A model generated the notes under the pieces. That model saw nothing but the letters and a program-made list of their open reading frames with translations. It did not search any database and was not told where the DNA came from. Source: JAAYQA01 sp964510345 (GTDB lineage Bacteria > Bacillota > Clostridia > Tissierellales > Peptoniphilaceae). Taken from it: a stretch of DNA of 21,199 nt. Made by a program: the position numbers and the translations under genes. The DNA lies in contig CAZEBB010000035.1 in the NCBI GenBank assembly GCA_964510345.1, positions 1-21,199 of the forward strand, written 5' to 3'. Positions 6,464-13,887 of the stretch are shown in pieces (position 1 is the stretch's first letter; every line of letters starts with the position of its first letter).

Positions 6464-6566
6464 GGCTCGTATCGTCGAGCCCGGACAACTCTTTTCGGCA
6501 CGCTCACGGCCGCTCGGCCAAGATATGGCCTCAAAGAGTAATCCGGGCTCTCCGTTACTCTTTGGA
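6464..6566. ncRNA. Highly structured intergenic element
   Basis: A perfect hairpin GGCTCG-tatcgt-CGAGCC (6464-6481) overlaps a longer inverted repeat: GAGCCCGGACAACTCTTT (6477-6494) against AAAGAGTAATCCGGGCTC (6533-6550), 16 of 18 paired. The enclosed segment carries further GGCC pairings, and TTACTCTTTGGAGC follows. The two folds share CGAGCC and are therefore mutually exclusive. It is GC-rich compared with the surrounding intergenic DNA. It could be a structured RNA (3' UTR of the DUF169 gene or leader of DUF4256) or a palindromic repeat; it matches no RNA family I can name. Confidence 0.45.
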
Positions 6567-6590
6567 GCAATTATCTTTATTGTAGTTCAC

Positions 6591-6619
6591 AAATCGGTCA
6601 GGTAATGGCCGGTTTTTTT
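6591..6619 (+). terminator. Rho-independent terminator
   Basis: AAATCGGTC pairs with GGCCGGTTT (two G-U pairs) around AGGTAAT and runs into a stretch of T. It ends transcripts of the DUF169 gene and the structured element. Confidence 0.75.
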
Positions 6620-6703
6620 GTGCGGACACCTGTGTTGAGCGGTGCCGGTTTAATGGTATATATGGATGAGTCAGAAGTTTAGAACAGATGGTAGGAGAAC
6701 AAT

Positions 6704-7261
6704 ATGAGTCAGACAATATCCAAAGATAAATTCGAAGCCCAAATTGAATTGCTCAAGGCGCGATTTTCTCAGCATATGGACAGGCACCCCGATCTACAAT
6801 GGGAACCCATCGAGGCTCGGCTGCGAGAACGATCGCGGGCAGTAGCTGTATTGGTTCGAATGGAAGAGACCGGCGGTGAACCGGATGTGATCGGGTACGA
6901 TGCAAAGAGCGATGAATACCTGTTTTGTGACGGCTCGGAACAGACCCCGACGGGTCGCAGAAACACTTGTTACGATGAAACCGCTCGCCTGAAGCGCAAA
7001 AAAGCGCCACCGGAGAGAAGCGCAGTGGGTATGGCAGAAGAAATGGGGGTAACCATCCTCACGGAAGAGGAATACCGAAAGCTCCAAGAATTGGGCGAGT
7101 TCGATACGAAGACGTCCAGCTGGGTGCAAACGCCCGAAAGGATTCGGGATCTCGGCGGGGCGATCTTTTGTGACCGGCGATACACTACGGTCTTCACCTA
7201 TCACAATGGTGCAGACTCCTATTACTCCGGGCGCGGATTTCGCGGGATGCTGCGTGTGTAG
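6704..7261 (+). CDS. DUF4256 domain-containing protein
   Basis: The 185-residue product matches what I recall of DUF4256: an N-terminal helical part (LKARFSQHMDRHPDLQWEPI), then a segment EETGGEPDVIGYDAKSDEYL followed by FCDGSEQTPTGRRNTCYDET, and a C-terminal VFTYHNGADSYYSGRGFRGM. The length is as usual for the family. The function is not known. GTAGGAGAAC precedes the ATG. Its stop lies 16 bp before the next start, so the two are probably co-transcribed; DUF4256 and PhnB-like genes are both common small accessory genes in Bacillota. Confidence 0.88.
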   Translation: MSQTISKDKFEAQIELLKARFSQHMDRHPDLQWEPIEARLRERSRAVAVLVRMEETGGEPDVIGYDAKSDEYLFCDGSEQTPTGRRNTCYDETARLKRKKAPPERSAVGMAEEMGVTILTEEEYRKLQELGEFDTKTSSWVQTPERIRDLGGAIFCDRRYTTVFTYHNGADSYYSGRGFRGMLRV

Positions 7262-7277
7262 AAGAAAGGAAGACAAT

Positions 7278-8156
7278 ATGCAAAAAATTACCCCTCACCT
7301 TTGGTACGACAAAGAGGCGTTTGAAGCGGCATCGCTCTATGTGAGTCTTTTTGATGACGCGCGGATCATCCGCCGAACGGTTCTTCCCGACACGCCTTCG
7401 GGCGATGCGGAAGTTGTGTCATTTGAATTGGCCGGTCAACGGTTGGATGCGATCAGCGCGGGCCCGTATTTCAAGTTCACGCCGGCGCTCTCCTTTACCG
7501 TTCTCTGCGAGTCGGATGAGGAAATGGATAGGTTGTGGGACGGACTGATCGAAGGTGGTCAAGAGATGATGCCGCTGCAAGCGTATCCGTTCTCTGAGCG
7601 CTACGGGTGGCTGACGGATCGATACGGGCTCAACTGGCAGCTTATGAAGGCGACTCGAGCGGTAGAGCAAAAGATCAATGTGAACTTTCTCTTCTCTTCG
7701 GAATCCAATGGAAGGGCGTTGGAAGCGGCGGAATATTACACAAAACTGTTTCCGAATTCCCAGGTGTATTACACGAATCCTTACGGAGAAGGAGAAGCGC
7801 AGGTGCCGGCCGCGAAACACAACTTTGTGGGGTTTGTGCTGGATGGGCAGTCCTTCTCTGCCATGGACAACGGGTACGATGCGGACTACACGTTTACCGA
7901 GGCGTTCTCGCTGATGGTGCGCTGCAAAGACCAAGAAGAACTGGACCACTACTGGGCGGCGCTCTCCGCCGTACCGGCTGCCGAGCAATGCGGATGGTGT
8001 AAGGACTCGTTTGGGGTCAGTTGGCAGATCGTACCGGAGGAACTGGATACACTGATGTCGACAGGGTCAGCCGCGCAGCAACAACAGGTGAATGAAGCCC
8101 TACTAAAGATGAAAAAGCTGGATATTCAGGCGCTAAAGGACGCTTGGAACTCGTAA
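7278..8156 (+). CDS. Two-domain PhnB-like VOC family protein
   Basis: Starting at ATG 7278 (preceded by AGAAAGGAAGAC) the protein has 292 residues; a longer in-frame reading from 7170 overlaps DUF4256 and has no support. Two PhnB-like (PF06983-type) VOC halves are visible. The first begins ITPHLWYDKEAFEAASLYVS and ends RYGWLTDRYGLNWQL; the second begins VNFLFSSESNGRALEAAEYY and ends CGWCKDSFGVSWQIVPEEL. Repeats of this kind pair to form one metal- or ligand-binding cup. The family was named after demethylubiquinone methyltransferase by error and its members have no uniform activity. The substrate is unknown. Confidence 0.9.
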   Translation: MQKITPHLWYDKEAFEAASLYVSLFDDARIIRRTVLPDTPSGDAEVVSFELAGQRLDAISAGPYFKFTPALSFTVLCESDEEMDRLWDGLIEGGQEMMPLQAYPFSERYGWLTDRYGLNWQLMKATRAVEQKINVNFLFSSESNGRALEAAEYYTKLFPNSQVYYTNPYGEGEAQVPAAKHNFVGFVLDGQSFSAMDNGYDADYTFTEAFSLMVRCKDQEELDHYWAALSAVPAAEQCGWCKDSFGVSWQIVPEELDTLMSTGSAAQQQQVNEALLKMKKLDIQALKDAWNS

Positions 8157-8163
8157 TTCACAA

Positions 8164-8208
8164 AAAAGCCGAACCCATCGTCGAGATTGACGAAGAGGTT
8201 CGGCTTTT
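8164..8208. terminator. Bidirectional terminator between convergent genes
   Basis: AAAAGCCGAACC (8164-8175) pairs perfectly with GGTTCGGCTTTT (8197-8208), giving A and T tracts on both sides. It serves the VOC gene on the plus strand and the yitT-like gene on the minus strand. Confidence 0.88.
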
Positions 8209-8212
8209 GGTT

Positions 8213-8872
8213 TTATGAAGCCAGTGAGCCTGTTTTTGCCGTAGGGCAGGGCAGCACCGGAGGTTTAATACGAACTTCAAACTGTCCGATGAGAAAGGAC
8301 GATACCATCGTCGTAAGGAGCGAGTAGACGAGTCGGACCACGGGAATATACATCAGCGAGAGCAAGAGTACGACGGCGTCCGTCAGCAAGTATGCGCGCG
8401 CCAGGCTGGGTCCCGATTTGCGCGAGAGGACAAAAGCCAGCACGTCGTCCCCTCCGGCAGCTCCGCCTTGGGTTACGACCATTCCGCAGCCGGCGCCGAT
8501 GCCAATCCCTCCGAGGATCGCTGCGGCAAAAGGCAAATCGTACAGCGAAGGAATCACCGGACCGATGGCAAGCGCGATCTGATAAAAGAGGGCAAAAGAG
8601 ATCGAGGCGAGCGCGGTTCTTCTTCGAAAGCTTTGGCCGAAGAGAGTGAGCCCCAACGCGATGCACCCGAAGTCGAGCAGCGGACTGACGATCGAAGGAT
8701 TTAAGCCCAGTACTTTGTGAGAGAACAGGCTGAGCCCTAAGACGCCGCCCTCCGTGATCTGCGCGGGACTATGGATATTCACGATCGTGAACGCCATGAC
8801 GGCACAGCCCAAGACGACACGAAAAAATCCCTTTCGAGAAAGGGAAAGAGCAGTTAGCAAACGTGTAAACAT
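8213..8872 (-). CDS. YitT family (DUF161) integral membrane protein
   Basis: The start at 8872 (MFTRLLTALSLSRKG) follows AAAGGTGG on the minus strand, giving 219 residues; an extended reading up to 9034 runs through the leader and is rejected. The protein is very hydrophobic, with about five or six membrane segments. The motif ITEGGVLGLSLFSHKVLG is the hallmark of the YitT/DUF161 domain, followed by GIGIGAGCGMVVTQGGAAGGDDVL-like glycine-rich loops. Many YitT proteins carry an extra cytoplasmic DUF2179 domain; here the chain ends soon after the last segment, so that domain is absent. Its transport or signalling role is unknown. Confidence 0.85.
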   Translation of the reverse strand: MFTRLLTALSLSRKGFFRVVLGCAVMAFTIVNIHSPAQITEGGVLGLSLFSHKVLGLNPSIVSPLLDFGCIALGLTLFGQSFRRRTALASISFALFYQIALAIGPVIPSLYDLPFAAAILGGIGIGAGCGMVVTQGGAAGGDDVLAFVLSRKSGPSLARAYLLTDAVVLLLSLMYIPVVRLVYSLLTTMVSSFLIGQFEVRIKPPVLPCPTAKTGSLAS

Positions 8873-9009
8873 ACAACCACCTTTCATTCTATATTGCACG
8901 ACAAGCCGCCGGTAAACGGAGGGTGAGGTGCGATTTGCATGATGGCGTTCGATGCTTTTTGTTTGCTGATTTTTTCTTATAAAAACTCTGAGCTTCTCCC
9001 GTCTTTTTT

Positions 9010-9091
9010 GCCTCACGAGTCCCACATCAGGCACTCGCTCCGGCCTTTTATCAACAGAATGGCATCAGATAAAAACTGCCGTGTACGGCAG
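9010..9091 (-). ncRNA. Structured leader upstream of yitT-like gene
   Basis: On the minus strand, after the predicted promoter, CTGCCG-TACA-CGGCAG (9076-9091) is followed by TTTTT, a terminator-like hairpin. About 30 nt further on, a two-part stem encloses a 12-nt loop (outer GCC/GGC at 9042-9044 and 9010-9012, inner CGAGT/ACTCG at 9033-9037 and 9016-9020). About 230 nt separate the promoter from the start codon, long for a simple leader. It may be a cis-regulatory RNA; it fits no riboswitch consensus I can recall. Alternatively it is a remnant of a mobile element. Confidence 0.4.
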
Positions 9092-9111
9092 CCACCAATT
9101 ACGATAATGAT

Positions 9112-9120
9112 ATTATACCA
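9112..9120 (-). promoter_or_regulatory. Extended -10 promoter for the yitT-like gene
   Basis: Minus-strand TGGTATAAT has a perfect -10 with the TGn extension. No good -35 is visible at 16-18 nt, which an extended -10 tolerates. Confidence 0.5.
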
Positions 9121-9179
9121 TTTTTTTGCATTCTCTGCACGAAATCAGGTAAAGTTTATGTAAAGACCGAGAATAATGA

Positions 9180-9228
9180 CAAAAAGTCCGTTCAATCCGA
9201 CATGCTATGGTGGATTGAACGGACTTTT
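9180..9228. repeat. Perfect 18-bp inverted repeat before the second ATPase
   Basis: AAAAAGTCCGTTCAATCC is followed, after a 13-nt loop, by its exact reverse complement. With A and T tracts at the outer edges it can act as a bidirectional terminator. It lies only 32 bp before the ATPase start codon and no gene runs into it from the left, so an operator or transposon-end role is also possible. Confidence 0.8.
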
Positions 9229-9259
9229 TGGGTATGATCTTGGAAAGGAGGTGGAGGAA

Positions 9260-10513
9260 ATGGCTTGGATTCCAAGATTAATCGAAAATCACCTAGAAAA
9301 GACAATGGAGACATTTCCGGCCGTACTCGTAACGGGACCCAGACAAGTAGGAAAATCAACACTATTACAAAAAGTTGCGACGGACTATGAGTATATTACC
9401 TTTGATAATCCAATACTTTTACAGCAGGCGCTTGAGGATCCGAATCTATTCTTTATGAATCACCCGGGGCGGTTAATTTTGGATGAAATTCAATATGCTC
9501 CGGCACTTTTTCCGTATCTAAAAATGAAGATCGACGAGGCGCGTTTTGTCGATCTTAAATCGAACCAAAAGACAAAATGCATGTTTTTGCTCTCAGGATC
9601 GCAGGCGTTTCATTTGATGGAGAACATCAGTGAATCATTAGCCGGTCGGATTGCGATTATTCCCATGCAAGGAATATCATATCGGGAGCGGGCATGCATC
9701 GACTGTGTGCTCCCATTTATACCGAATGAACACTATCTGACAGTAAGGAAGGATAGTCTAAAGGTTATTGATGACCTTTGGGAGATCATCCATCGTGGTT
9801 CGATGCCTGAAATGGTTGCATCGAAGAGTGACTGGGAGACCTTTTATTCGGCATACGTATCGACTTATATCGAACGAGATGTCAATCAACTGACACAGGT
9901 GCAGGATAAAGATTCTTTCATACGATTTATGTCAGCAGTTGCGGCACGCAGTGGTGAACTCATAAATTACGAGAGCGTCGGAAGAGACGTCGGAATCTCG
10001 GCACAAACAGTGAAACGTTGGATTCATATTCTGGAAACTGCCGGGATTGTACTTCTTTTACATCCGTATCATAATAACCATTTAAAACGGATTGTCAAAA
10101 CGCCGAAGTTGTATTTTATGGATACAGGACTCATGGCGTGGTTAACGCGATGGATTACACCCGATGCAATGCAATATGGAGCAAAAGCCGGTCAATTTTT
10201 TGAAACGTGGGTGATCTCAGAAATCGTTAAATCTCAACTCAATGCCGGGGAGTCCTTGCGTAACTTATATTATTATCGCGATACGGACCAAAAGGAGATT
10301 GATCTCGTAATGGAGATCGGAAGAACGGTGTATCCGATTGAGATCAAGTATTCCGCACAGCCGACGAAGAAGATGGCGAGTGCCTTTGATCGCTTGAAAC
10401 CCATCGCAGAGGCCGGTGACTTAGAGATTGGAGATGGAGCGATTATCAATCGATACCAAGAATTGTACTATATAGATGAGAAGATCCGTGCGATTCCGAT
10501 CGAATATTTGTAA
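9260..10513 (+). CDS. AAA ATPase with C-terminal DUF4143 domain, divergent paralogue
   Basis: The ATG at 9260 follows AAAGGAGGTGGAGG closely, giving 417 residues; a longer reading from 9176 would translate the inverted repeat and is rejected. Walker A is GPRQVGKS (26-33), Walker B LILDE (72-76), and the sensor-like LSGSQ (111-115) is followed by SLAGRI. The central part contains YIERDVNQLTQVQDKDSFIR, typical of the DUF4143 boundary. The C-terminus has YYYRDTDQKEIDLVME and then YPIEIKYS, an arrangement like PD-(D/E)XK nucleases (D...E-x-K). The function of the family is unknown. It differs strongly from the ATPase at 1964 and has a different upstream palindrome. Confidence 0.92.
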   Translation: MAWIPRLIENHLEKTMETFPAVLVTGPRQVGKSTLLQKVATDYEYITFDNPILLQQALEDPNLFFMNHPGRLILDEIQYAPALFPYLKMKIDEARFVDLKSNQKTKCMFLLSGSQAFHLMENISESLAGRIAIIPMQGISYRERACIDCVLPFIPNEHYLTVRKDSLKVIDDLWEIIHRGSMPEMVASKSDWETFYSAYVSTYIERDVNQLTQVQDKDSFIRFMSAVAARSGELINYESVGRDVGISAQTVKRWIHILETAGIVLLLHPYHNNHLKRIVKTPKLYFMDTGLMAWLTRWITPDAMQYGAKAGQFFETWVISEIVKSQLNAGESLRNLYYYRDTDQKEIDLVMEIGRTVYPIEIKYSAQPTKKMASAFDRLKPIAEAGDLEIGDGAIINRYQELYYIDEKIRAIPIEYL

Positions 10514-10609
10514 GGGGCGAGTACTTTATTGAAGCATTTCTTACGACTTGGAACTGACGAATAATTTTGTTAGGATAGAGGGAGTGACCGGAAGGAAGAG
10601 GAGGAAGAG

Positions 10610-11239
10610 ATGCGAATACTGTCTAGACAAGAAATGCAGGATGCGGATCGACAAATGATCGAGCACTACGGCGTGCCGGGGATCGTGCTCATGGAGCGCG
10701 CGGCGCTGGCGATGCTCCCGTATTGTTCGGAAGATTCGCTGATCCTGTGCGGCGCGGGCAACAATGGAGGCGACGGCTTCGCCCTTGCACGGATGCTGCA
10801 CCTGATGGGGAAAAGCCCGCGCGTGTGGGTGTTTTCTGATCGTCCCTATTCGGGTGACGCGGAAACGAATCGAAAAGCCGCCGAAAACTTGGGTGTGCCC
10901 ATGCGCACATATGGAGGCGATCTCCATGCGTTCAAAGAAGCGATCGGGGAGGCGAAGATGATCGTCGACTGTATCTTCGGCATTGGATTGAACCGCCCGA
11001 TTACCGAGCCGATCAAGAGCGCGATCCACGCGGTCAATCAGTCTACTCTGCAGATTCTCAGCTGCGATATCCCGTCCGGTATCGACGCGGACACCGGCGA
11101 GACCCTCGGCGTAGCGGTGATCGCTGATCATACGATCACATTTCATGCGATGAAAAAGGGGCTCGTCGGCTTTTCGCATGTGCAAGTGGCCGATATTGGA
11201 ATCCTAGGGTTTTATCCCATCGATGGAGACGAAAAATGA
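10610..11239 (+). CDS. nnrE: NAD(P)H-hydrate epimerase (YjeF N-terminal domain)
   Basis: The 209-residue enzyme interconverts R and S forms of hydrated NAD(P)H so that the dehydratase can repair them. Signatures are QEMQDADRQMIEHYGVPGIVLMERAA at the N-terminus, CGAGNNGGDGFALAR (about 47-61) and DCIFGIGLNRPI, then SCDIPSGIDADTGE, which form the catalytic and phosphate-binding loops. Only the epimerase half is present; the ADP/ATP-dependent dehydratase, often fused behind it, is not in the window. GAGGAGGAAGAG precedes the ATG. The stop overlaps the DUF1905 start by 4 bp, so both are co-translated. Confidence 0.93.
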   Translation: MRILSRQEMQDADRQMIEHYGVPGIVLMERAALAMLPYCSEDSLILCGAGNNGGDGFALARMLHLMGKSPRVWVFSDRPYSGDAETNRKAAENLGVPMRTYGGDLHAFKEAIGEAKMIVDCIFGIGLNRPITEPIKSAIHAVNQSTLQILSCDIPSGIDADTGETLGVAVIADHTITFHAMKKGLVGFSHVQVADIGILGFYPIDGDEK

Positions 11240-11517
11240 AAGAATACCAATTTGACGCGGAGATAAAAAAGGTTCCCGACATCGACGGCGCCTATGTCGT
11301 TTTTCCGTATGATATACGAGAAGAGTTCGGCAAAGGACGTGTGAAAGTACATGCGACCTTCGATGGCGAACCGTACGACGGCAGCGTCGTGAATATGGGC
11401 GTTAAAAATGAAGATGGCTCCGTATGCTACATTATTGGCCTTAGAAAAGACATCCGAAAGAAAATCGGCAAGCAGGTGGGAGACACCGTCGCCGTAACCA
11501 TCACCGAGCGCGTATAA
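11236..11517 (+). CDS. DUF1905 domain-containing protein
   Basis: The 93-residue beta-rich protein reads EYQFDAEIKKVPDIDGAYVV, then FPYDIREEFGKGRVKVHATF and ends with GLRKDIRKKIGKQVGDTVAV, the standard DUF1905 profile (small barrel). It has no C-terminal YdeI/OmpD-associated helical extension as in longer relatives. It overlaps nnrE by ATGA and is probably in the same operon, though a functional link to nucleotide repair is not established. Confidence 0.9.
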   Translation: MKEYQFDAEIKKVPDIDGAYVVFPYDIREEFGKGRVKVHATFDGEPYDGSVVNMGVKNEDGSVCYIIGLRKDIRKKIGKQVGDTVAVTITERV

Positions 11518-11522
11518 TCCTC

Positions 11523-11578
11523 TTGACATTAAACAGGTACCTGTTGTATAATAAGAGCCAGTAGAACAGGTACCTGTT
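11523..11578 (+). promoter_or_regulatory. marR promoter with two identical operators
   Basis: A near-consensus promoter, TTGACA (11523-11528), 18-nt spacer, TATAAT (11547-11552), contains the perfect palindrome AACAGGTACCTGTT (11532-11545) within its spacer. An identical copy lies at 11565-11578, just after the expected transcription start. The copies are 33 bp apart, about three turns. Binding of a MarR dimer at both would block polymerase and elongation. This predicts autorepression of the regulator and the exporter, relieved by a small-molecule ligand. Confidence 0.88.
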
Positions 11579-11596
11579 ATTTTGAGGAGGAAGAGT

Positions 11597-12058
11597 ATGA
11601 ATCCATTAAATAAAGAAGAAACCATGCTGGCAAAACTGGATCTAGTGATGCGGTTGCTGCGAAGACGGCCGGCCGGAAAACAGCGCTTGGGGCGCGGGGT
11701 ATACCGCTTGCTCACCCGCATTCGCGAACACGAAGAGATCTCCACGAGAGAACTGGCCGACAGTTTGGGAATGCGCCCGTCGTCTCTGAATGAAAAGCTT
11801 GCGAGCTTGGAGAAAGAAGAGATTTTGGTGCGGGAAAGAGATCCAAAGGATCAGCGCGTCTTTCTCGTAAAGTTACAGCCGAAGGGGGTCGCGCTTTATG
11901 AGGAGATCCGCACTGAGCGACAAAAGATGAATGACGGGATCAGCACTATATTAAGCGAAGAAGAGGTCGAGGCGATGACATCGCTTGCGGAGAAACTGGC
12001 GGCAGGTCTCGAGCAATTGGCAGAAGAGACTCCTGCAGAGGAGCCCCCATGTCAGTAA
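11597..12058 (+). CDS. MarR family transcriptional regulator
   Basis: The 153-residue protein (ATG 11597, preceded by GAGGAGG) has a winged helix-turn-helix: STRELADSLGMRPSSLNEKL for the helix-turn-helix and then a wing ending RERDPKDQRVFLVKLQPKG. The DPKDQR wing motif is diagnostic of MarR (D.R.R.V.LT). Its N- and C-terminal helices form the dimer interface. It overlaps the ABC transporter start by 10 bp. The identical palindromes in its promoter are the obvious binding sites. By analogy with MarR-transporter pairs it should control export of a toxic compound or drug; the ligand is unknown. Confidence 0.93.
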   Translation: MNPLNKEETMLAKLDLVMRLLRRRPAGKQRLGRGVYRLLTRIREHEEISTRELADSLGMRPSSLNEKLASLEKEEILVRERDPKDQRVFLVKLQPKGVALYEEIRTERQKMNDGISTILSEEEVEAMTSLAEKLAAGLEQLAEETPAEEPPCQ

Positions 12059-13872
12059 GGCCGGGCGGTCCCGGAGGCCGCGTCGCGAAGTTTTTGACAG
12101 AAGAAGAGAAAAACAACCGACCCAAAGTGACCAAAGAACTCCTCATGCGCATCGGCGGGTACCTCGCGCCGTATTGGAAACAGCTGCTGCTCGTTTTGTT
12201 GGCGATCGTGCTATCATCGGTGCTGCACCTGTTACCGGCGATCCTGACCGGTCGCATGATCGACGAAGGGCTGATCGGGCGGGATATGACCGCGCTGGTT
12301 CGGCTGATCACCTTATCGTTTGGCGTGCTGCTGGCGGGCAATCTGATCGGCGTATTGGAGAGTTACCTCAACACGTGGGTGTCGGAGCACATCACGTTCG
12401 ATATGAGAAACCGAATGTTCAAGCACTTGCAGGCGATGCCGCACCAATTCTTTGCGACGGCTCATCAGGGCGACATCATCACGCGCATGACGTCGGATAT
12501 CTCCGGCGTGCAGCAGATCTTCACCGGGACGCTGACGGGCATCTTGTCCAATGGGATTACACTGATTGTAGCCGTTGTGGCGATGCTGCAAAAGAACTGG
12601 ATGCTCGCCGCCATCGGCATGCTGATCATCCCGCTGTTTATCCTGCCGACCAAGCGCGTAGGAAAGACGCGCTGGAGCATCACGCAAGAATCGCAAGAGC
12701 GTCAGGATGAGATCAACGGGATCCTCGGGGAGACGCTGTCGGTCAGCGGGCAGCAGCTCGTCAAACTCTATAACAAGGAAGAGCAGGAGTATGATCGCTA
12801 TGTCACGGCCAATCGCAAGATGACCGAACTCAATATCAAAGAACGCATGGCGGGCCGCTGGTTTCGCGTGGCGCTCACTTCGTTCTCAAGCCTTGGACCG
12901 ATGCTGATCTATTTGATCGGCGGCATTCTGATGATGCGTTATGATGCGACGCTCACGGTGGGGGACATCACCGTACTGGTGGCGCTATTAGGCAAGATGT
13001 ATATGCCGGTCAACACGCTCTTGAGCATACAAGTGGACTGGATTCGCTCCATGGCCCTGTTTACGAGAATCTTCGAGTACTATGACATGCCCGTTGAGAT
13101 CGCCAATGCGGACAATGCCCAAACGCTGGACAACGTACAAGGCGAGATACGTTTTGAGGACGTTTATTTTCGATATGAGGAAGAGCGTCCGATCCTCAAG
13201 GGGATCGACTTCTCCGTGCAGAGCGGTAAGAGCATCGCCATCGTAGGGCCGTCGGGAGCCGGTAAGAGCACCTTGATCAACCTGATCCCGCGCTTGTATG
13301 ACGTGGAGAGCGGCTCGGTGCAGATGGACGGCGTGGATGTGCGCGAATTGGACTTAGGTTTTCTTCGCAGAAATATCGGCATCGTCACACAGGATACCTA
13401 TCTGTTCAACGGGACCATTCGCGAGAATCTGTTATACGCGAAGCCGGATGCAACCGAAGAAGAGCTTATCGATGCGTGTAAAAAAGCGAATATCTACGGG
13501 TTTATCGCAAAGCAGGAGCGCGGGTTTGACACTAGGGTCGGAAACCGGGGGCTCAAATTATCCGGTGGCGAGAAACAGCGCTTGTCCATCGCCCGCGTGC
13601 TTTTAAAAGACCCGGCAGTGCTCATCTTTGACGAGGCGACATCGAGCCTTGATTCGATCTCCGAGAATCTGATACAACAGGCGATCGAACCGCTGATCCA
13701 AACGCGTACGAGTATCCTGATCGCCCATCGCCTGTCGACGATCCTCTCCGCAGACGAGATATTGGTCGTGGAAGATGGAAAGATCACCGAGCGGGGAACC
13801 CACGAAACGCTTGTCGCGCGCGGTGGGGTATATACTCATTTGTATGAGACACAGTATAGCACCGCGGCGTAG
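12049..13872 (+). CDS. ABC transporter, fused permease-ATPase (multidrug exporter type)
   Basis: The 607-residue half-transporter has a transmembrane domain at about 35-330 and a nucleotide-binding domain at about 365-600. Motifs: Walker A GPSGAGKST (400-408), Q-loop Gln448 (TQDTYLF), signature LSGGEKQR (504-511), Walker B VLIFDE (524-529), and H-loop His560 in AHRLST. All catalytic residues are present. It resembles MsbA/LmrA/BmrA exporters, which work as dimers. With only one half gene present, it is probably a homodimer. Coupling to MarR suggests substrate-induced export; the substrate could be a drug or lipid. The start lies inside the marR gene, so the proteins are likely made together. 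Confidence 0.95.
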   Translation: MSVRPGGPGGRVAKFLTEEEKNNRPKVTKELLMRIGGYLAPYWKQLLLVLLAIVLSSVLHLLPAILTGRMIDEGLIGRDMTALVRLITLSFGVLLAGNLIGVLESYLNTWVSEHITFDMRNRMFKHLQAMPHQFFATAHQGDIITRMTSDISGVQQIFTGTLTGILSNGITLIVAVVAMLQKNWMLAAIGMLIIPLFILPTKRVGKTRWSITQESQERQDEINGILGETLSVSGQQLVKLYNKEEQEYDRYVTANRKMTELNIKERMAGRWFRVALTSFSSLGPMLIYLIGGILMMRYDATLTVGDITVLVALLGKMYMPVNTLLSIQVDWIRSMALFTRIFEYYDMPVEIANADNAQTLDNVQGEIRFEDVYFRYEEERPILKGIDFSVQSGKSIAIVGPSGAGKSTLINLIPRLYDVESGSVQMDGVDVRELDLGFLRRNIGIVTQDTYLFNGTIRENLLYAKPDATEEELIDACKKANIYGFIAKQERGFDTRVGNRGLKLSGGEKQRLSIARVLLKDPAVLIFDEATSSLDSISENLIQQAIEPLIQTRTSILIAHRLSTILSADEILVVEDGKITERGTHETLVARGGVYTHLYETQYSTAA

Positions 13873-13887
13873 AGTGAAGGAGATAGT

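Noticed and set aside
8873..9034. N-terminal extension of the yitT-like protein
   Set aside because: The extension is very basic, unlike a YitT N-terminus, and a good ribosome-binding site precedes the ATG at 8872.
9176..9259. N-terminal extension of the second DUF4143 ATPase
   Set aside because: The extra 28 codons translate the perfect inverted repeat, and the strong AAAGGAGGTGG site supports the start at 9260.
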